From assembly GCF_026319365.1 (NCBI RefSeq), contig NZ_JAPDMS010000002.1, positions 485,565-549,564 on the forward strand: 64,000 nt of DNA, read 5' to 3'. Positions 37,704 to 47,086 of the stretch are shown piece by piece (positions within the stretch are counted from its first letter, which is position 1; each line of letters begins with the position of its first letter). The stretch comes from Methylophaga sp. OBS1 (GTDB lineage Bacteria > Pseudomonadota > Gammaproteobacteria > Nitrosococcales > Methylophagaceae). The notes beneath the pieces are model-generated. The model made no database searches and was not told the DNA's origin. It saw nothing but the letters and a program-made list of their open reading frames with translations. Made by a program: the position numbers and the translations under genes.

Positions 37704-38378
37704 TTAGAGGCTGCCCCAGCTGTCTTTTTTACGGACACGAAGCCTTGGCAGGATCAGGCCCAGTAAGATACCGGAAAACAGCACGGCAGCACCAACCAGA
37801 AACCAGCTGCGGGTACTGTTGTCCTTGAGGGCATTATTCTCAATGACCAGTGACTGGTTCTTGTGATCAATCTGTTGCAGTTTTTCTTTCAGTTGCCGGT
37901 TCTCGTTTTCCAGCGCAACGGCGTTGGAAGCTGTGCGGCGCAGGTCGTCCAGCTCTTTACTCAGACGTTGTGACTTTTCTCGCAGACTCAGATTCTGGGT
38001 GTCCACATCACTGTTCTGGTTACTCAGTGAGGCGATTTCCTCTTTGTATTTGGCAATTTCCAGTTCCAGGTTTGCTACACGCTGTTGACTGGCTTCCAGT
38101 TGATCGCGGGCACTGGGACTGTTGCTGAGATAACGGGTCAGGACCCAGCCTTCAACGCCCTCACCCGTGCGAACTTTGGAATAGCCATTGGGATCGGTTT
38201 CCAGCACATCCAGCCGGGTGCCGGACTCCAGCATCTTTTTGATGCCAAACTTTATCCCCTGACCACTGCGCATGGTGATTTCCAGTTCATCAGACACATA
38301 TCGGGTGGTTTGTGCCTGGCTGAGGGCGGGTAGGCTGATTGCAGCCAAGAGCAGGGTGCAGCGGATCAGATTCTTCAC
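37704..38378 (-). CDS. SH3-domain, coiled-coil, membrane-anchored protein (YgiM-type)
   Basis: About 224 residues from GTG 38378: a signal peptide (KNLIRCTLLLAAISLPALSQ), a bacterial SH3 domain (about 25-95; RYVSDELEITMRSGQG, GWVLTRYLSN), a coiled coil (about 100-195; QLEASQQRVANLELEIAKYK onward) and one C-terminal membrane helix (WFLVGAAVLFSGILLGLIL) with a basic tail. This is the TIGR04211/YgiM architecture. In E. coli ygiM lies next to cca, which is also in this window but 28 kb away. The function, probably cell-envelope related, is not established. Confidence 0.85.
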   Translation of the reverse strand: MKNLIRCTLLLAAISLPALSQAQTTRYVSDELEITMRSGQGIKFGIKKMLESGTRLDVLETDPNGYSKVRTGEGVEGWVLTRYLSNSPSARDQLEASQQRVANLELEIAKYKEEIASLSNQNSDVDTQNLSLREKSQRLSKELDDLRRTASNAVALENENRQLKEKLQQIDHKNQSLVIENNALKDNSTRSWFLVGAAVLFSGILLGLILPRLRVRKKDSWGSL

Positions 38379-38546
38379 AGTGTTTCGCTTTGTCTTTGAG
38401 TCAAAACCGCATTTTAGCAGATGGATAATGGATTGCTTCAACTGCATCAGGTCGAATCTGCGACCTAGTCTTCACAATCCTGGATTTCATCAGCCTGTCA
38501 CACAGCGCTGATATTGTCTTGGTGCGAAAAATAAAGGTATATAGAA

Positions 38547-38981
38547 ATGGATAAGTTAAGGGTGATGTTTTTGTGCACGGGAAACTCCTGTCGTTCTCAG
38601 ATGGCTGAGGGCTGGGCCCGGGCGCTGGCTGGTGAAGATATTGAAGTAAAGTCTGCCGGCATTGAGGCCTATGGCCAGAACACTCTGGCCATCAGGGTGA
38701 TGCAAGAGGTGGGTATTGATATTTCCGGGCAGGAGTCTATCCGCGTTAACGGTGAGATGCTGGAATGGGCCGACTTGTTGGTCACCCTCTGTGATAATGC
38801 AGAAGAACAGTGCCCGTTGCTGAGTCCTCATACGATAAAAGTACATCTGCCGCTTCCTGATCCGGCCAAAATGCGCGGGGAGGAGCATGAAATGCTCAAT
38901 GAATTTCGGGAAACCCGTGAAAAAGTCCGTCAGCGGGTAGAGTTCGTGATTGAGCAGGTAGCACTGGAAGCCGCTGTCTGA
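38547..38981 (+). CDS. arsC: Thioredoxin-type arsenate reductase (LMW-PTP family)
   Basis: A 144-residue low-molecular-weight phosphatase-fold protein. The P-loop CTGNSCRSQ starts at Cys10, and Cys82 and Cys89 (LCDNAEEQCP) stand exactly where the two resolving cysteines of Staphylococcus pI258 ArsC are. LPLPDPAK carries the general acid. It should therefore reduce arsenate with thioredoxin. No arsR, arsB or acr3 gene accompanies it, so it is a lone gene; it converges on the EAL-GGDEF gene 13 bases away. Confidence 0.9.
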   Translation: MDKLRVMFLCTGNSCRSQMAEGWARALAGEDIEVKSAGIEAYGQNTLAIRVMQEVGIDISGQESIRVNGEMLEWADLLVTLCDNAEEQCPLLSPHTIKVHLPLPDPAKMRGEEHEMLNEFRETREKVRQRVEFVIEQVALEAAV

Positions 38982-38994
38982 GCTGTTTGTCGAA

Positions 38995-40806
38995 TCAGCC
39001 GCTCAGCTTGACGGAGATGACCGTTTCTTCATCACAATCGCACTGATGTCGGCCTAACTGGTACAGACTGTTGCCATTCATCTTTTTGGCTTTGGATTTA
39101 GCTTTACTGGCACACTCCGCGAGGTCGGTTTCTGTGCTAATCCCGCTGAAGTCTCTCAATCTGATGGCACCAATCGATAAGCTGAGCAAGGGATAGAAGG
39201 TCTCCCGTCCATGCCGGTCGACGGCATGTATGCCTTTCTGTTGCAGGTGCCGCAGGCTATAAAACTGTGCCTGCAGGGCACTGAAGGCATCTAATATGGC
39301 ATGACAACGCTGCTGCCAGTCTTTGCTCTCAAACACGATAATAAAGTCATCACCACCAACATGACCAATAAAGTCGACTTCAGTGTTGATATGTTCGGTC
39401 AGCGTTTTGGCAGTGAGCGTGATCACCTGGTCGCCTTTGCTATAGCCGTAAATATCGTTGTATGGCTTAAAGTTATCCAGATCGAAATAACACACAGTGA
39501 CATCACGTTCCTGCTCAATGGCTTCGCGGATGTGTTCACTCAGCGGTACATTGCCGGGTAAGCCACTGAGTGGGTTGGCATGGCGGGCCATGGTGATCTG
39601 CATATCAGTAATCTGGCGTAACAGATCCATCAGACTGCCCACACCGCGATAGCGATTGTCTTCAGTAATCACAAACAGACTGTGCTGCTGCGGACTTTGT
39701 TGACTGGTGATTTGGTAACTGAGCTTCTTCAGTGGCAATGAGGTCTCGACCACGATGGGGGATTTATCCATAAATGATTGCACGGCTTTGCGACCATACA
39801 GCTCACGGCCGAAGCGGCTGGCATAGAGTGTCATAAATTCATCACGCCAGATGATGCCTTTAACCCGGTTGGTATCATCCAGGACAGGTAGTGCAGCCAG
39901 TTTGAGGTTGCGTTGGAAGTGCTCAGCGGCAAGCTCGACATTGTCGCTTTCACGTAATGGCTCCAGTTCGGTTAGCAGACTGCCGACGAGGGTGTTGGCA
40001 CGTGGTCGTCCGGGACTGATGAGGCTGGTCTGCTGACGTTGTGCAAACAGGTTCTCGTCCATGTGTTTTTGTGGGTAGCGGCTGGGCCTGCCAAAGTAAT
40101 AGCCTTGGGCAAACTGCATATCCAGCCCCTGAGCAGCCAGATATTCCTGCCTGACTTCAATGCCTTCGCCGATGACCAGGCAGCCAACACTCTGAGCGAT
40201 ATCAATCATCGACTGTACAAACTGGCGTTTCTGGCGGTCTTCATGAATGTTCTGCATGAAGTGCCGATCCAGTTTGACGAAGTCGGGCTTAAGCTCTGAC
40301 CAGGTCCGTAGCCCCGAATACCCGGCCCCCAGATCATCAATGGCGATCGAGAAACCCATCTCACGATAATGACGGGTTGCCTCACGCATTAAATCATAGT
40401 CATCGATCGGGTATTGTTCGGTCAGTTCAATCACAACCTGTTGAGGTGACAAGCCGGCCTCTTCCAGAAACTGAAGCGTGAGGCCATGGGGATAATCATC
40501 TTGCAGTAACGCGGCAGGACTGGTGTTGATGAACAGTTTCTGTTCCATACCCAATTCGCCATAGCGGCGAATCACGGTTTCCCGACAGAGTAAATCCAGT
40601 TCAGCCAGACGGCCGTGACGACTGGCCGTGTTGAACAGATTAAGCGGAGAGTGCAGCGGACTGGCAGAAGGGCCCCGAATAAGGGCTTCATAAGCAAAAA
40701 TCTGTTGCTGCTGCAGCGAGACAATCGGCTGCAATAATGGCGTCAGCGATCCCTGGCTGAGGATATCTTCCAGTGAGTGAAAATGGCGCAGTTCTTCTTG
40801 TGTCAT
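38995..40806 (-). CDS. EAL-CBS-GGDEF cyclic-di-GMP protein
   Basis: About 603 residues from ATG 40806, with an unusual order of domains. The N-terminal EAL domain (about 20-250) keeps YEALIRG, INTSP, IELTE, IDDLGAGYSG, VKLDR, GEGIE and QGYYFG, so phosphodiesterase activity is likely. A CBS pair follows (about 285-400). The C-terminal GGDEF domain (about 415-585) has YFDLDNFKPYND and GGDDF, so it may bind or make cyclic-di-GMP. No membrane segment is present. A TTG start at 40821 would lie inside the U tract of the upstream terminator, so the ATG is preferred, although no good Shine-Dalgarno precedes it. Tandem Pho boxes sit about 140 bases upstream. Confidence 0.9.
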   Translation of the reverse strand: MTQEELRHFHSLEDILSQGSLTPLLQPIVSLQQQQIFAYEALIRGPSASPLHSPLNLFNTASRHGRLAELDLLCRETVIRRYGELGMEQKLFINTSPAALLQDDYPHGLTLQFLEEAGLSPQQVVIELTEQYPIDDYDLMREATRHYREMGFSIAIDDLGAGYSGLRTWSELKPDFVKLDRHFMQNIHEDRQKRQFVQSMIDIAQSVGCLVIGEGIEVRQEYLAAQGLDMQFAQGYYFGRPSRYPQKHMDENLFAQRQQTSLISPGRPRANTLVGSLLTELEPLRESDNVELAAEHFQRNLKLAALPVLDDTNRVKGIIWRDEFMTLYASRFGRELYGRKAVQSFMDKSPIVVETSLPLKKLSYQITSQQSPQQHSLFVITEDNRYRGVGSLMDLLRQITDMQITMARHANPLSGLPGNVPLSEHIREAIEQERDVTVCYFDLDNFKPYNDIYGYSKGDQVITLTAKTLTEHINTEVDFIGHVGGDDFIIVFESKDWQQRCHAILDAFSALQAQFYSLRHLQQKGIHAVDRHGRETFYPLLSLSIGAIRLRDFSGISTETDLAECASKAKSKAKKMNGNSLYQLGRHQCDCDEETVISVKLSG

Positions 40807-40819
40807 AGTAGCCAGAGTC

Positions 40820-40848
40820 AAAAAAAATCCTGCCCTTGAGGGGCAGGA
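40820..40848 (-). terminator. Intrinsic terminator or attenuator immediately before the EAL-CBS-GGDEF gene
   Basis: On the minus strand TCCTGCCC / GGGCAGGA pairs around a five-base loop and is followed by eight T residues, 13 bases before the ATG at 40806. It is a strong rho-independent terminator pointing into the gene, not away from it. Either a short RNA of about 100 nt made from the upstream Pho-box promoter ends here, or the gene is controlled by attenuation. Confidence 0.8.
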
Positions 40849-40946
40849 CTAATCACCACGAGAGATGAGGAGTAAACTTGTCATTCCGTAAAGGGGCTAA
40901 CCGATTCCAGATTGGCAAATAAGTAGGTTCAGTATCACATGACGAT

Positions 40947-40986
40947 TAGTCACTTTGATGACAGATTAATGAAGCTTTTATGACAG
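40947..40986 (-). promoter_or_regulatory. Tandem Pho boxes upstream of the EAL-CBS-GGDEF leader
   Basis: Read on the minus strand there are four half-sites at 11-base spacing: CTGTCAT-AAAA-GCTTCAT-TAAT-CTGTCAT-CAAA-GTGACTA. The first and third are perfect matches to the PhoB half-site. An extended -10-like TGTGATACT lies about ten bases downstream (40931-40939), so transcription leftward would start near 40924. Confidence 0.7.
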
Positions 40987-41002
40987 TTATCGTGAGTAGA
41001 TG

Positions 41003-41030
41003 AAAAAAGGCCCCACCCAAGGGTGAGGCC
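41003..41030 (-). terminator. Terminator of the porin gene
   Basis: On the minus strand GGCCTCACCC / GGGTGGGGCC forms a GC-rich hairpin followed by TTTTTT, about 33 bases after the porin stop codon. Confidence 0.85.
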
Positions 41031-41062
41031 GATTCCCGAAGAGTAAGTCTTCTAACTGTTGA

Positions 41063-42415
41063 CTACCAGTATGCTTGAGCACGGAATTTCAGAGCGGATG
41101 GCTCTTCGTCGGCACCACTGCCATCTACAGTCAGGTCAGTGACCTTAGAATAGTTCAACATCAAGCGGGTATTCTTGGTTGGGTAGTAGTTAACGCCAAC
41201 AGTGAATTGGTCGTATTCATCTTCCAGAGATGAGCCTGGGTCGACTTCTACGCTTTCAAAACGTGCTGCAACCTGCCATGCACCCCAGCTGGATTTAGGT
41301 GAAATACCTGATGTATAACCTTTTTTCCATTTCAGCTGTTCGCCTGTCAGGAAGTAGCCTGCTTCAACCGCGTAACCAGTGGTATCGATGTCGCTACCGG
41401 TTTCAGGTTCAGCAGTGTGATCCAGGTATTCAGCCATGGCGTGAAATGAACCGAAGACTGCCATCGCGTCTACAGTGAACGCATCAGCTTGGTCCAGATC
41501 GATGGTGCCAGTTGAAACTGGTTTGAAGCTATCGTCATGGCTGACTAGGTCTGGTTGGAATTTGAAATCATCGCCGCCGCCTTGAGTCAGGTAACCGGCA
41601 CCCAGTTGAACCAGGTTTTTACCTTCTTTGTAAGGCAGGAAGGAACCGCGAACAGCAAATGTGCTACCGTTGTTGTCCCAGGTTTGACCATCATCATCCA
41701 GTGGGCCGTTAGTTAGACCGGCAGACAACAGCCAGTTGTAATCCTTGTCGTTAATAGCCGCAACAACACCACTCTGACGGGCTGGTGAAACGCTGCTGTC
41801 AGCGAACATCGGACGATCCATGAAGGTCATGTATTTAGAGCTGATTTTGGTATTCAGACCGAATGGGATATGAGATTGACCCAGTTTAACGCCCCACTTG
41901 GTGCTGTCAGTCAACTTGTTGCCATAGCCTAGGTATGCGTCTTTAACAGAAACGTCGTTACCGGCGAAGTCTGCCTCAAATTTGTAGCTCCAATCATAGA
42001 TAGAGCCTGCGAAACCCAGACGAGCACGACGCAGTTCAGTACCTTTAACATCATCGTCACTGTCATCAGTGTCTGCATCAGCGTTAACCGCATCCCACAT
42101 CACACGACCGATAGGCTGGAATTCCCAGTTACCGTCTCTGTCAGCAACGACGAGTTTACCGTCGGTGGTGATTTCAGGCATGTTGGCAGTGGCTTCTTCC
42201 ACTTCTTTTTTCATTTCAGCTTTTTCAGCTTCAGCCATTTCCTTATCTGCGGCTGCAGCGTTTTTCAGCATATTATAGTCTTGTGCACTGATGGTGCCTT
42301 TATCGCGCAGTACTTCCAGCAGGTCCATCATGGCTTCGTTGCCGGCGTGAGCAGGCATAACGGCTGCACCGAACAGGGCACCCGCAACTAATAAAGATGT
42401 TGATTTGAGTTTCAA
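41063..42415 (-). CDS. Porin of the phosphate-selective OprP/OprO family
   Basis: A 450-residue outer-membrane porin. The signal peptide is about 1-24 (SLLVAGALFGAAVMPAHAG), then comes a charged coiled-coil segment (about 40-75; KEMAEAEKAEMKKEVEE) typical of family members that trimerise, then a beta-barrel ending in ALKFRAQAYW with an aromatic terminal residue. FEADFAGNDVSVKDAYLGY is characteristic of the OprO/P family. The start is TTG 42415 with AGAGGA eight bases upstream. A three-half-site Pho box (42498-42526) precedes it, matching a role in phosphate uptake, and a strong terminator follows. Confidence 0.87.
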   Translation of the reverse strand: MKLKSTSLLVAGALFGAAVMPAHAGNEAMMDLLEVLRDKGTISAQDYNMLKNAAAADKEMAEAEKAEMKKEVEEATANMPEITTDGKLVVADRDGNWEFQPIGRVMWDAVNADADTDDSDDDVKGTELRRARLGFAGSIYDWSYKFEADFAGNDVSVKDAYLGYGNKLTDSTKWGVKLGQSHIPFGLNTKISSKYMTFMDRPMFADSSVSPARQSGVVAAINDKDYNWLLSAGLTNGPLDDDGQTWDNNGSTFAVRGSFLPYKEGKNLVQLGAGYLTQGGGDDFKFQPDLVSHDDSFKPVSTGTIDLDQADAFTVDAMAVFGSFHAMAEYLDHTAEPETGSDIDTTGYAVEAGYFLTGEQLKWKKGYTSGISPKSSWGAWQVAARFESVEVDPGSSLEDEYDQFTVGVNYYPTKNTRLMLNYSKVTDLTVDGSGADEEPSALKFRAQAYW

Positions 42416-42497
42416 GGGACTATCCTCTTGGTTGGTTCATCAGGTTCGGACTAACGCCGAAGTCCCGCACACCTTATGCCCGCAATGTTTCATCGTG

Positions 42498-42526
42498 ATG
42501 AATCTTTTATGACAGTTTGATGACAT
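42498..42526 (-). promoter_or_regulatory. Pho box of the porin gene
   Basis: On the minus strand ATGTCAT-CAAA-CTGTCAT-AAAA-GATTCAT gives three PhoB half-sites at the expected 11-base period, 82 bases before the porin start codon. The remaining bases between the porin and fxsA show nothing else. Confidence 0.75.
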
Positions 42527-42636
42527 TGATACAGAACCGGCATTTTGTTGCTTCATTACCACAGCCAATTTTTTAGCTTGAAAAATGCTTAATCGTCCCA
42601 ATGTCTTTCATTACATTCATCAAACTGGGATAACCC

Positions 42637-43107
42637 ATGTTTCGACTATTATTCATTCTTTTTCTGGTCGTGCCGCTGGTGGAGATTTTTTTCCTGATCC
42701 AGGTTGGACAGGTGATTGGCGCCGGCTGGACGATTTTCCTTGTGGTGGCTACAGCGGTGATTGGCGCCTTTTTGCTGAGACTGCAGGGGTTCCAGACATT
42801 ACATCGTGCGCAGCGGACAATGCAGCAGGGACAGTTACCGGCTACGGAGATGCTGGAAGGTTTATGTCTGCTGGTTAGCGGTGCGCTATTACTGACGCCC
42901 GGTTTTGTCACTGACACCATGGGCTTTTTATTGCTTGTGCCGCCAGTGCGTCAGGTATTAATCGCTCAGATGTTGAAAAACAGTCGTTTTATCTTCAGCA
43001 GCGGCGGCAGTGGTTTCTATCAACAGTCGCGCTATTCATCGCGACGCAATGAAGACATTATCGAAGGGGAAGTGGTCGATGACGATGATCCCCGCCATCT
43101 TCGCTGA
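42637..43107 (+). CDS. fxsA: FxsA family inner-membrane protein
   Basis: A 156-residue protein with the FxsA N-terminal region of three or four hydrophobic helices (LLFILFLVVPLVEIFFLIQV, IFLVVATAVIGAFLLRLQGF, GALLLTPGFVTDTMGFLLLV) and a charged cytoplasmic tail ending EGEVVDDDDPRHLR. In E. coli FxsA over-production relieves phage T7 exclusion by the F plasmid; its normal role is unclear. It lies just upstream of groES, as in many gammaproteobacteria, but the groES promoter lies between them. Confidence 0.9.
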   Translation: MFRLLFILFLVVPLVEIFFLIQVGQVIGAGWTIFLVVATAVIGAFLLRLQGFQTLHRAQRTMQQGQLPATEMLEGLCLLVSGALLLTPGFVTDTMGFLLLVPPVRQVLIAQMLKNSRFIFSSGGSGFYQQSRYSSRRNEDIIEGEVVDDDDPRHLR

Positions 43108-43139
43108 AACAACATCAGTAAAAATTTTTCACCTGAGCC

Positions 43140-43168
43140 CTTGAAAGCGGTTTTTCAGCCCCCATTTA
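43140..43168 (+). promoter_or_regulatory. Sigma-32 heat-shock promoter of groESL
   Basis: CTTGAAA (43140-43146), a 13-base spacer and CCCCATTTA (43160-43168) match the sigma-32 consensus almost perfectly, 60 bases before the groES ATG. I find no CIRCE inverted repeat, so RpoH control without HrcA is expected. Confidence 0.88.
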
Positions 43169-43227
43169 AGGGATGCCAAAACAAACAACATTGGTCCTAA
43201 ACAGACATTTTTTCGGAGGAATTACAG

Positions 43228-43518
43228 ATGAATCTTCGTCCCCTTCATGATCGTGTGATTGTTCGTCGCATGGAAGAAGAAACCATGAGTGCTGGCGGTA
43301 TTGTCATCCCTGACAACGCAGCAGAAAAACCCTCACGTGGTGAGGTACTCGCCGTCGGTGATGGCAAATTAACGGATGCAGGCGAAGTTCGTGCATTGAC
43401 AGTCAAAGTCGGTGACAAAGTCCTGTTCGGTAAATACGCCGGTACTGAAGTAAAAGTTGAAGGCGAAGAACTGCTTGTCATGCGTGAAGATGACATCGTG
43501 GCTGTTATCGAAGGCTAA
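43228..43518 (+). CDS. groES: Co-chaperonin GroES
   Basis: The 96-residue lid of the GroEL folding chamber. [14 protein letters not shown] is the standard N-terminus, [20 protein letters not shown] contains the mobile loop region that docks on GroEL, and the C-terminus [10 protein letters not shown] is typical. GGAGGA lies upstream of the start. It is cotranscribed with groEL, 43 bases downstream, from the sigma-32 promoter. Confidence 0.98.
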   Translation: MNLRPLHDRVIVRRMEEETMSAGGIVIPDNAAEKPSRGEVLAVGDGKLTDAGEVRALTVKVGDKVLFGKYAGTEVKVEGEELLVMREDDIVAVIEG

Positions 43519-43543
43519 TCTTCTGGATTCATTTGCTTTATAA

Positions 43544-45193
<1,650 letters not shown>

Positions 45194-45224
45194 TCTGACG
45201 ACGTCAGTTACTGCAAGTCCCGAT

Positions 45225-45260
45225 AAAAAGCCCCGGCATGAAAATGTCGGGGCTTTTTTT
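45225..45260 (+). terminator. Terminator of groESL
   Basis: GCCCCGGCAT / ATGTCGGGGC (one G-U pair) with a GAAA loop is followed by seven T residues. An A tract on the other side means it may also serve the leftward DUF6164 transcript. Confidence 0.92.
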
Positions 45261-45289
45261 ATGTTCCAATGTCTTAGCAGTCGCTGCTG

Positions 45290-45658
45290 TCAGGGATGCA
45301 GGGTTTTCCAGAAAGGTAGCATGATGATCGCTAATACCAGCACAAGCAGGCCGATACTGCCAATCAACCGGAAAGGGTGTTGCAGACTCTCCTGCCAGAA
45401 GCTGTTTTCCTCACCAGCGCTGACACGGGATTGATAATCAGCCCGCATAGTCTCTGTCCGCTGCGCCTGATAGTCATCTATCAGTTCGCGGGCGTGGGGC
45501 AGGTCATCATTATCTTTCAACCAGATGGCCGCGACGCCAAGTCCGAAAAAACCGGCCGAGCTCTCGTAGTAATCAATGCCGGACTCGTTCAATAGTTGCC
45601 TGACATCACCGGCCTCATCTTCCGGGACCTGATTGAGCCGGAATAATAGAACGGCCAT
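45290..45658 (-). CDS. DUF6164-type small membrane-anchored protein
   Basis: A 122-residue protein: an N-terminal soluble domain (about 1-70; LLFRLNQVPEDEAGDVRQLL, a fold resembling DUF2007-type ferredoxin-like domains) and one C-terminal membrane helix (about 97-117; LIGSIGLLVLVLAIIMLPFW). Similar proteins occur in many gammaproteobacteria without known function. Its ATG lies two bases after the stop of the alternative oxidase gene, so the two are almost certainly cotranscribed. A functional link to the oxidase is only suggested by this arrangement. Confidence 0.75.
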   Translation of the reverse strand: MAVLLFRLNQVPEDEAGDVRQLLNESGIDYYESSAGFFGLGVAAIWLKDNDDLPHARELIDDYQAQRTETMRADYQSRVSAGEENSFWQESLQHPFRLIGSIGLLVLVLAIIMLPFWKTLHP

Positions 45659-45660
45659 GC

Positions 45661-46290
45661 TTAACTATGCGCCTTTTCTTGTAACTGGTTGGCGAAATCA
45701 TGATTTACATCACGGTGCTCCGCTTCATCTGCCCGCACCACCAGAATCACATCACGCAGTCGTGCATCTGCGGGCAGTTGCCAGTAATCAATGGCAATCT
45801 GTGGCGCCGGCACATTTTCATATTTGCCATTATCGACCCCTTCCAGGTATTCCGTGTAGCTGTAAACGGCTTCTTCTTCGAGATAGCCGACAATCCGATG
45901 GGCGACGCGGGATGAGCACAGGTAAAGCAGGAAAAACAGGTTATAAAACACACCCTGAGCAATGATGATGATCACCCGTTCAAACAGACTGGGCCTGGCA
46001 ATATGAATAAAAGTCAGCAGGTGCATCCGCTCATTCTCAGCCTCATCCAGCAAAGTCTTGATCCAGCCATCATCATCTTTCATTTTTCTCAGTGAACGCA
46101 GGTGCTGCAGGGCACCGCCTACCATACCCGGTACGGCGGCGACGGTCTCAAGCACCACGGCACGGTGACCGTAGCGACCCGCAAAGAACACATCGGCAAA
46201 AAAACGCATAAATTTGACGATGCCATAAGCCAGTCGGTCGGAGAAGCAACTTGTCTCGTGATGGGGGGGATTTTGGTAATCTTCAGCCAT
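45661..46290 (-). CDS. aox: Alternative (ubiquinol) oxidase
   Basis: A diiron quinol oxidase that reduces oxygen to water without proton pumping, bound to one leaflet of the inner membrane. From ATG 46290 (GGA nine bases upstream) it has 209 residues. All four AOX ligand boxes are intact: [13 protein letters not shown] (Glu48), [13 protein letters not shown] (Glu87, His90), [15 protein letters not shown] and [12 protein letters not shown] (Glu189, His192). A hydrophobic segment lies at about 105-125. No N-terminal targeting extension of the plant type is present. Upstream in-frame residues are not conserved AOX sequence. It is followed directly by the DUF6164 gene. Confidence 0.9.
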   Translation of the reverse strand: MAEDYQNPPHHETSCFSDRLAYGIVKFMRFFADVFFAGRYGHRAVVLETVAAVPGMVGGALQHLRSLRKMKDDDGWIKTLLDEAENERMHLLTFIHIARPSLFERVIIIIAQGVFYNLFFLLYLCSSRVAHRIVGYLEEEAVYSYTEYLEGVDNGKYENVPAPQIAIDYWQLPADARLRDVILVVRADEAEHRDVNHDFANQLQEKAHS

Positions 46291-46672
46291 AGCTTTTCCA
46301 GATGTTTGTTGTGCATTATCTCTCAGATCCAGTTTAACCCGCGACGCAGTAAAGATGCGATGAAACTGCCAAAGTGAGCACGATGAGCACATTAAGAGTG
46401 TGAACAAAACAAAAGTCAGGTCAGCATGGCCTAGGCGCTCACGAGCTCAGCGTGATACGGACAGTCTTAGGCAATAAAAGTACGTTAATCACCCTAATCA
46501 TATTGCAAAACATCGCCCGCAAAATGCGGAGACATATCATAGAGGGGCAAGCTTCCAGTAACGCAGTCCTTTACTCGATAACGTCTTCTGACACGATACT
46601 TGTGAGGATGTGTGACAAACCGAAGTGGAATGACGCAATCAACAGAGCTAAAAAGCTTGTTGCCAGGAAACC
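46291..46672. other. Gene-poor interval upstream of aox
   Basis: This interval of about 380 bases precedes the alternative oxidase gene. It holds a small inverted repeat, TCACG-N7-CGTGA (46439-46455), and a plus-strand open frame (46452-46685, GTG start, 77 codons) with no Shine-Dalgarno and no recognisable family, which I do not accept as a gene. No convincing NsrR, FNR or Fur site is visible. Confidence 0.4.
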
Positions 46673-47083
46673 TCAGGGACGTTGAGGTTCTGGCAGCACT
46701 GGCTTGCTGTTGTCCATAAACCTAAGATAACTATCCCACAATTGATGTCGTCGTTTTTGAGTCTCTGTAATTAGACAGCGCCAGGTGAGCGGACCGCGAA
46801 TAGTTCCCTCAATCCAGATGCTGTAAAGACTCTCGCAGTGATGTTTTCGGTAGCGCTGCCAGGCATGCTGCGCGCTGTGTATGCTATTGAACACTTCATC
46901 GTTATTCTCATAGCGTTTAAGGCTGGCCGAAAGGTATCGTTGCATGCTGGTTTCGGCTTTATCAAACGCTTGTTCGAGGCACTGGTTCATGGCCACTGTG
47001 GTCTCGCTGTGATGGCAGTCATCTCTGGCCGAAACAGTTGTAGACACGCATAACAATATAATAAACAGTCCGCGTACGCTCAC
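46673..47083 (-). CDS. LprI-like (DUF1311) secreted protein
   Basis: A 136-residue protein with a signal peptide (SVRGLFIILLCVSTTVSA) and a DUF1311/LprI-type domain: four cysteines and the typical AMNQCLEQAFDKAETSMQRY and AQHAWQRYRKHHCES blocks. Relatives include lysozyme-inhibitor LprI of mycobacteria, but most members have no proven role. The start is GTG 47083, three bases downstream of csaA, so the two may be cotranscribed. It lies in the periplasm or envelope. Confidence 0.75.
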   Translation of the reverse strand: MSVRGLFIILLCVSTTVSARDDCHHSETTVAMNQCLEQAFDKAETSMQRYLSASLKRYENNDEVFNSIHSAQHAWQRYRKHHCESLYSIWIEGTIRGPLTWRCLITETQKRRHQLWDSYLRFMDNSKPVLPEPQRP

Positions 47084-47086
47084 AGC

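Noticed and set aside
40849..40884. 12-codon leader-peptide frame before the EAL-gene terminator
   Set aside because: Not listed as a gene because there is no Shine-Dalgarno; mentioned only as a possibility in the finding on that leader.
46291..46450. Possible NsrR site upstream of aox (AAAGATGCGATGAAAC)
   Set aside because: Only one half resembles the AAGATGC half-site and there is no matching inverted arm at the right distance.
46452..46685. Plus-strand open frame of 77 codons upstream of aox
   Set aside because: GTG start, no Shine-Dalgarno, no recognisable family and an end overlapping the LprI-like gene; treated as non-coding.
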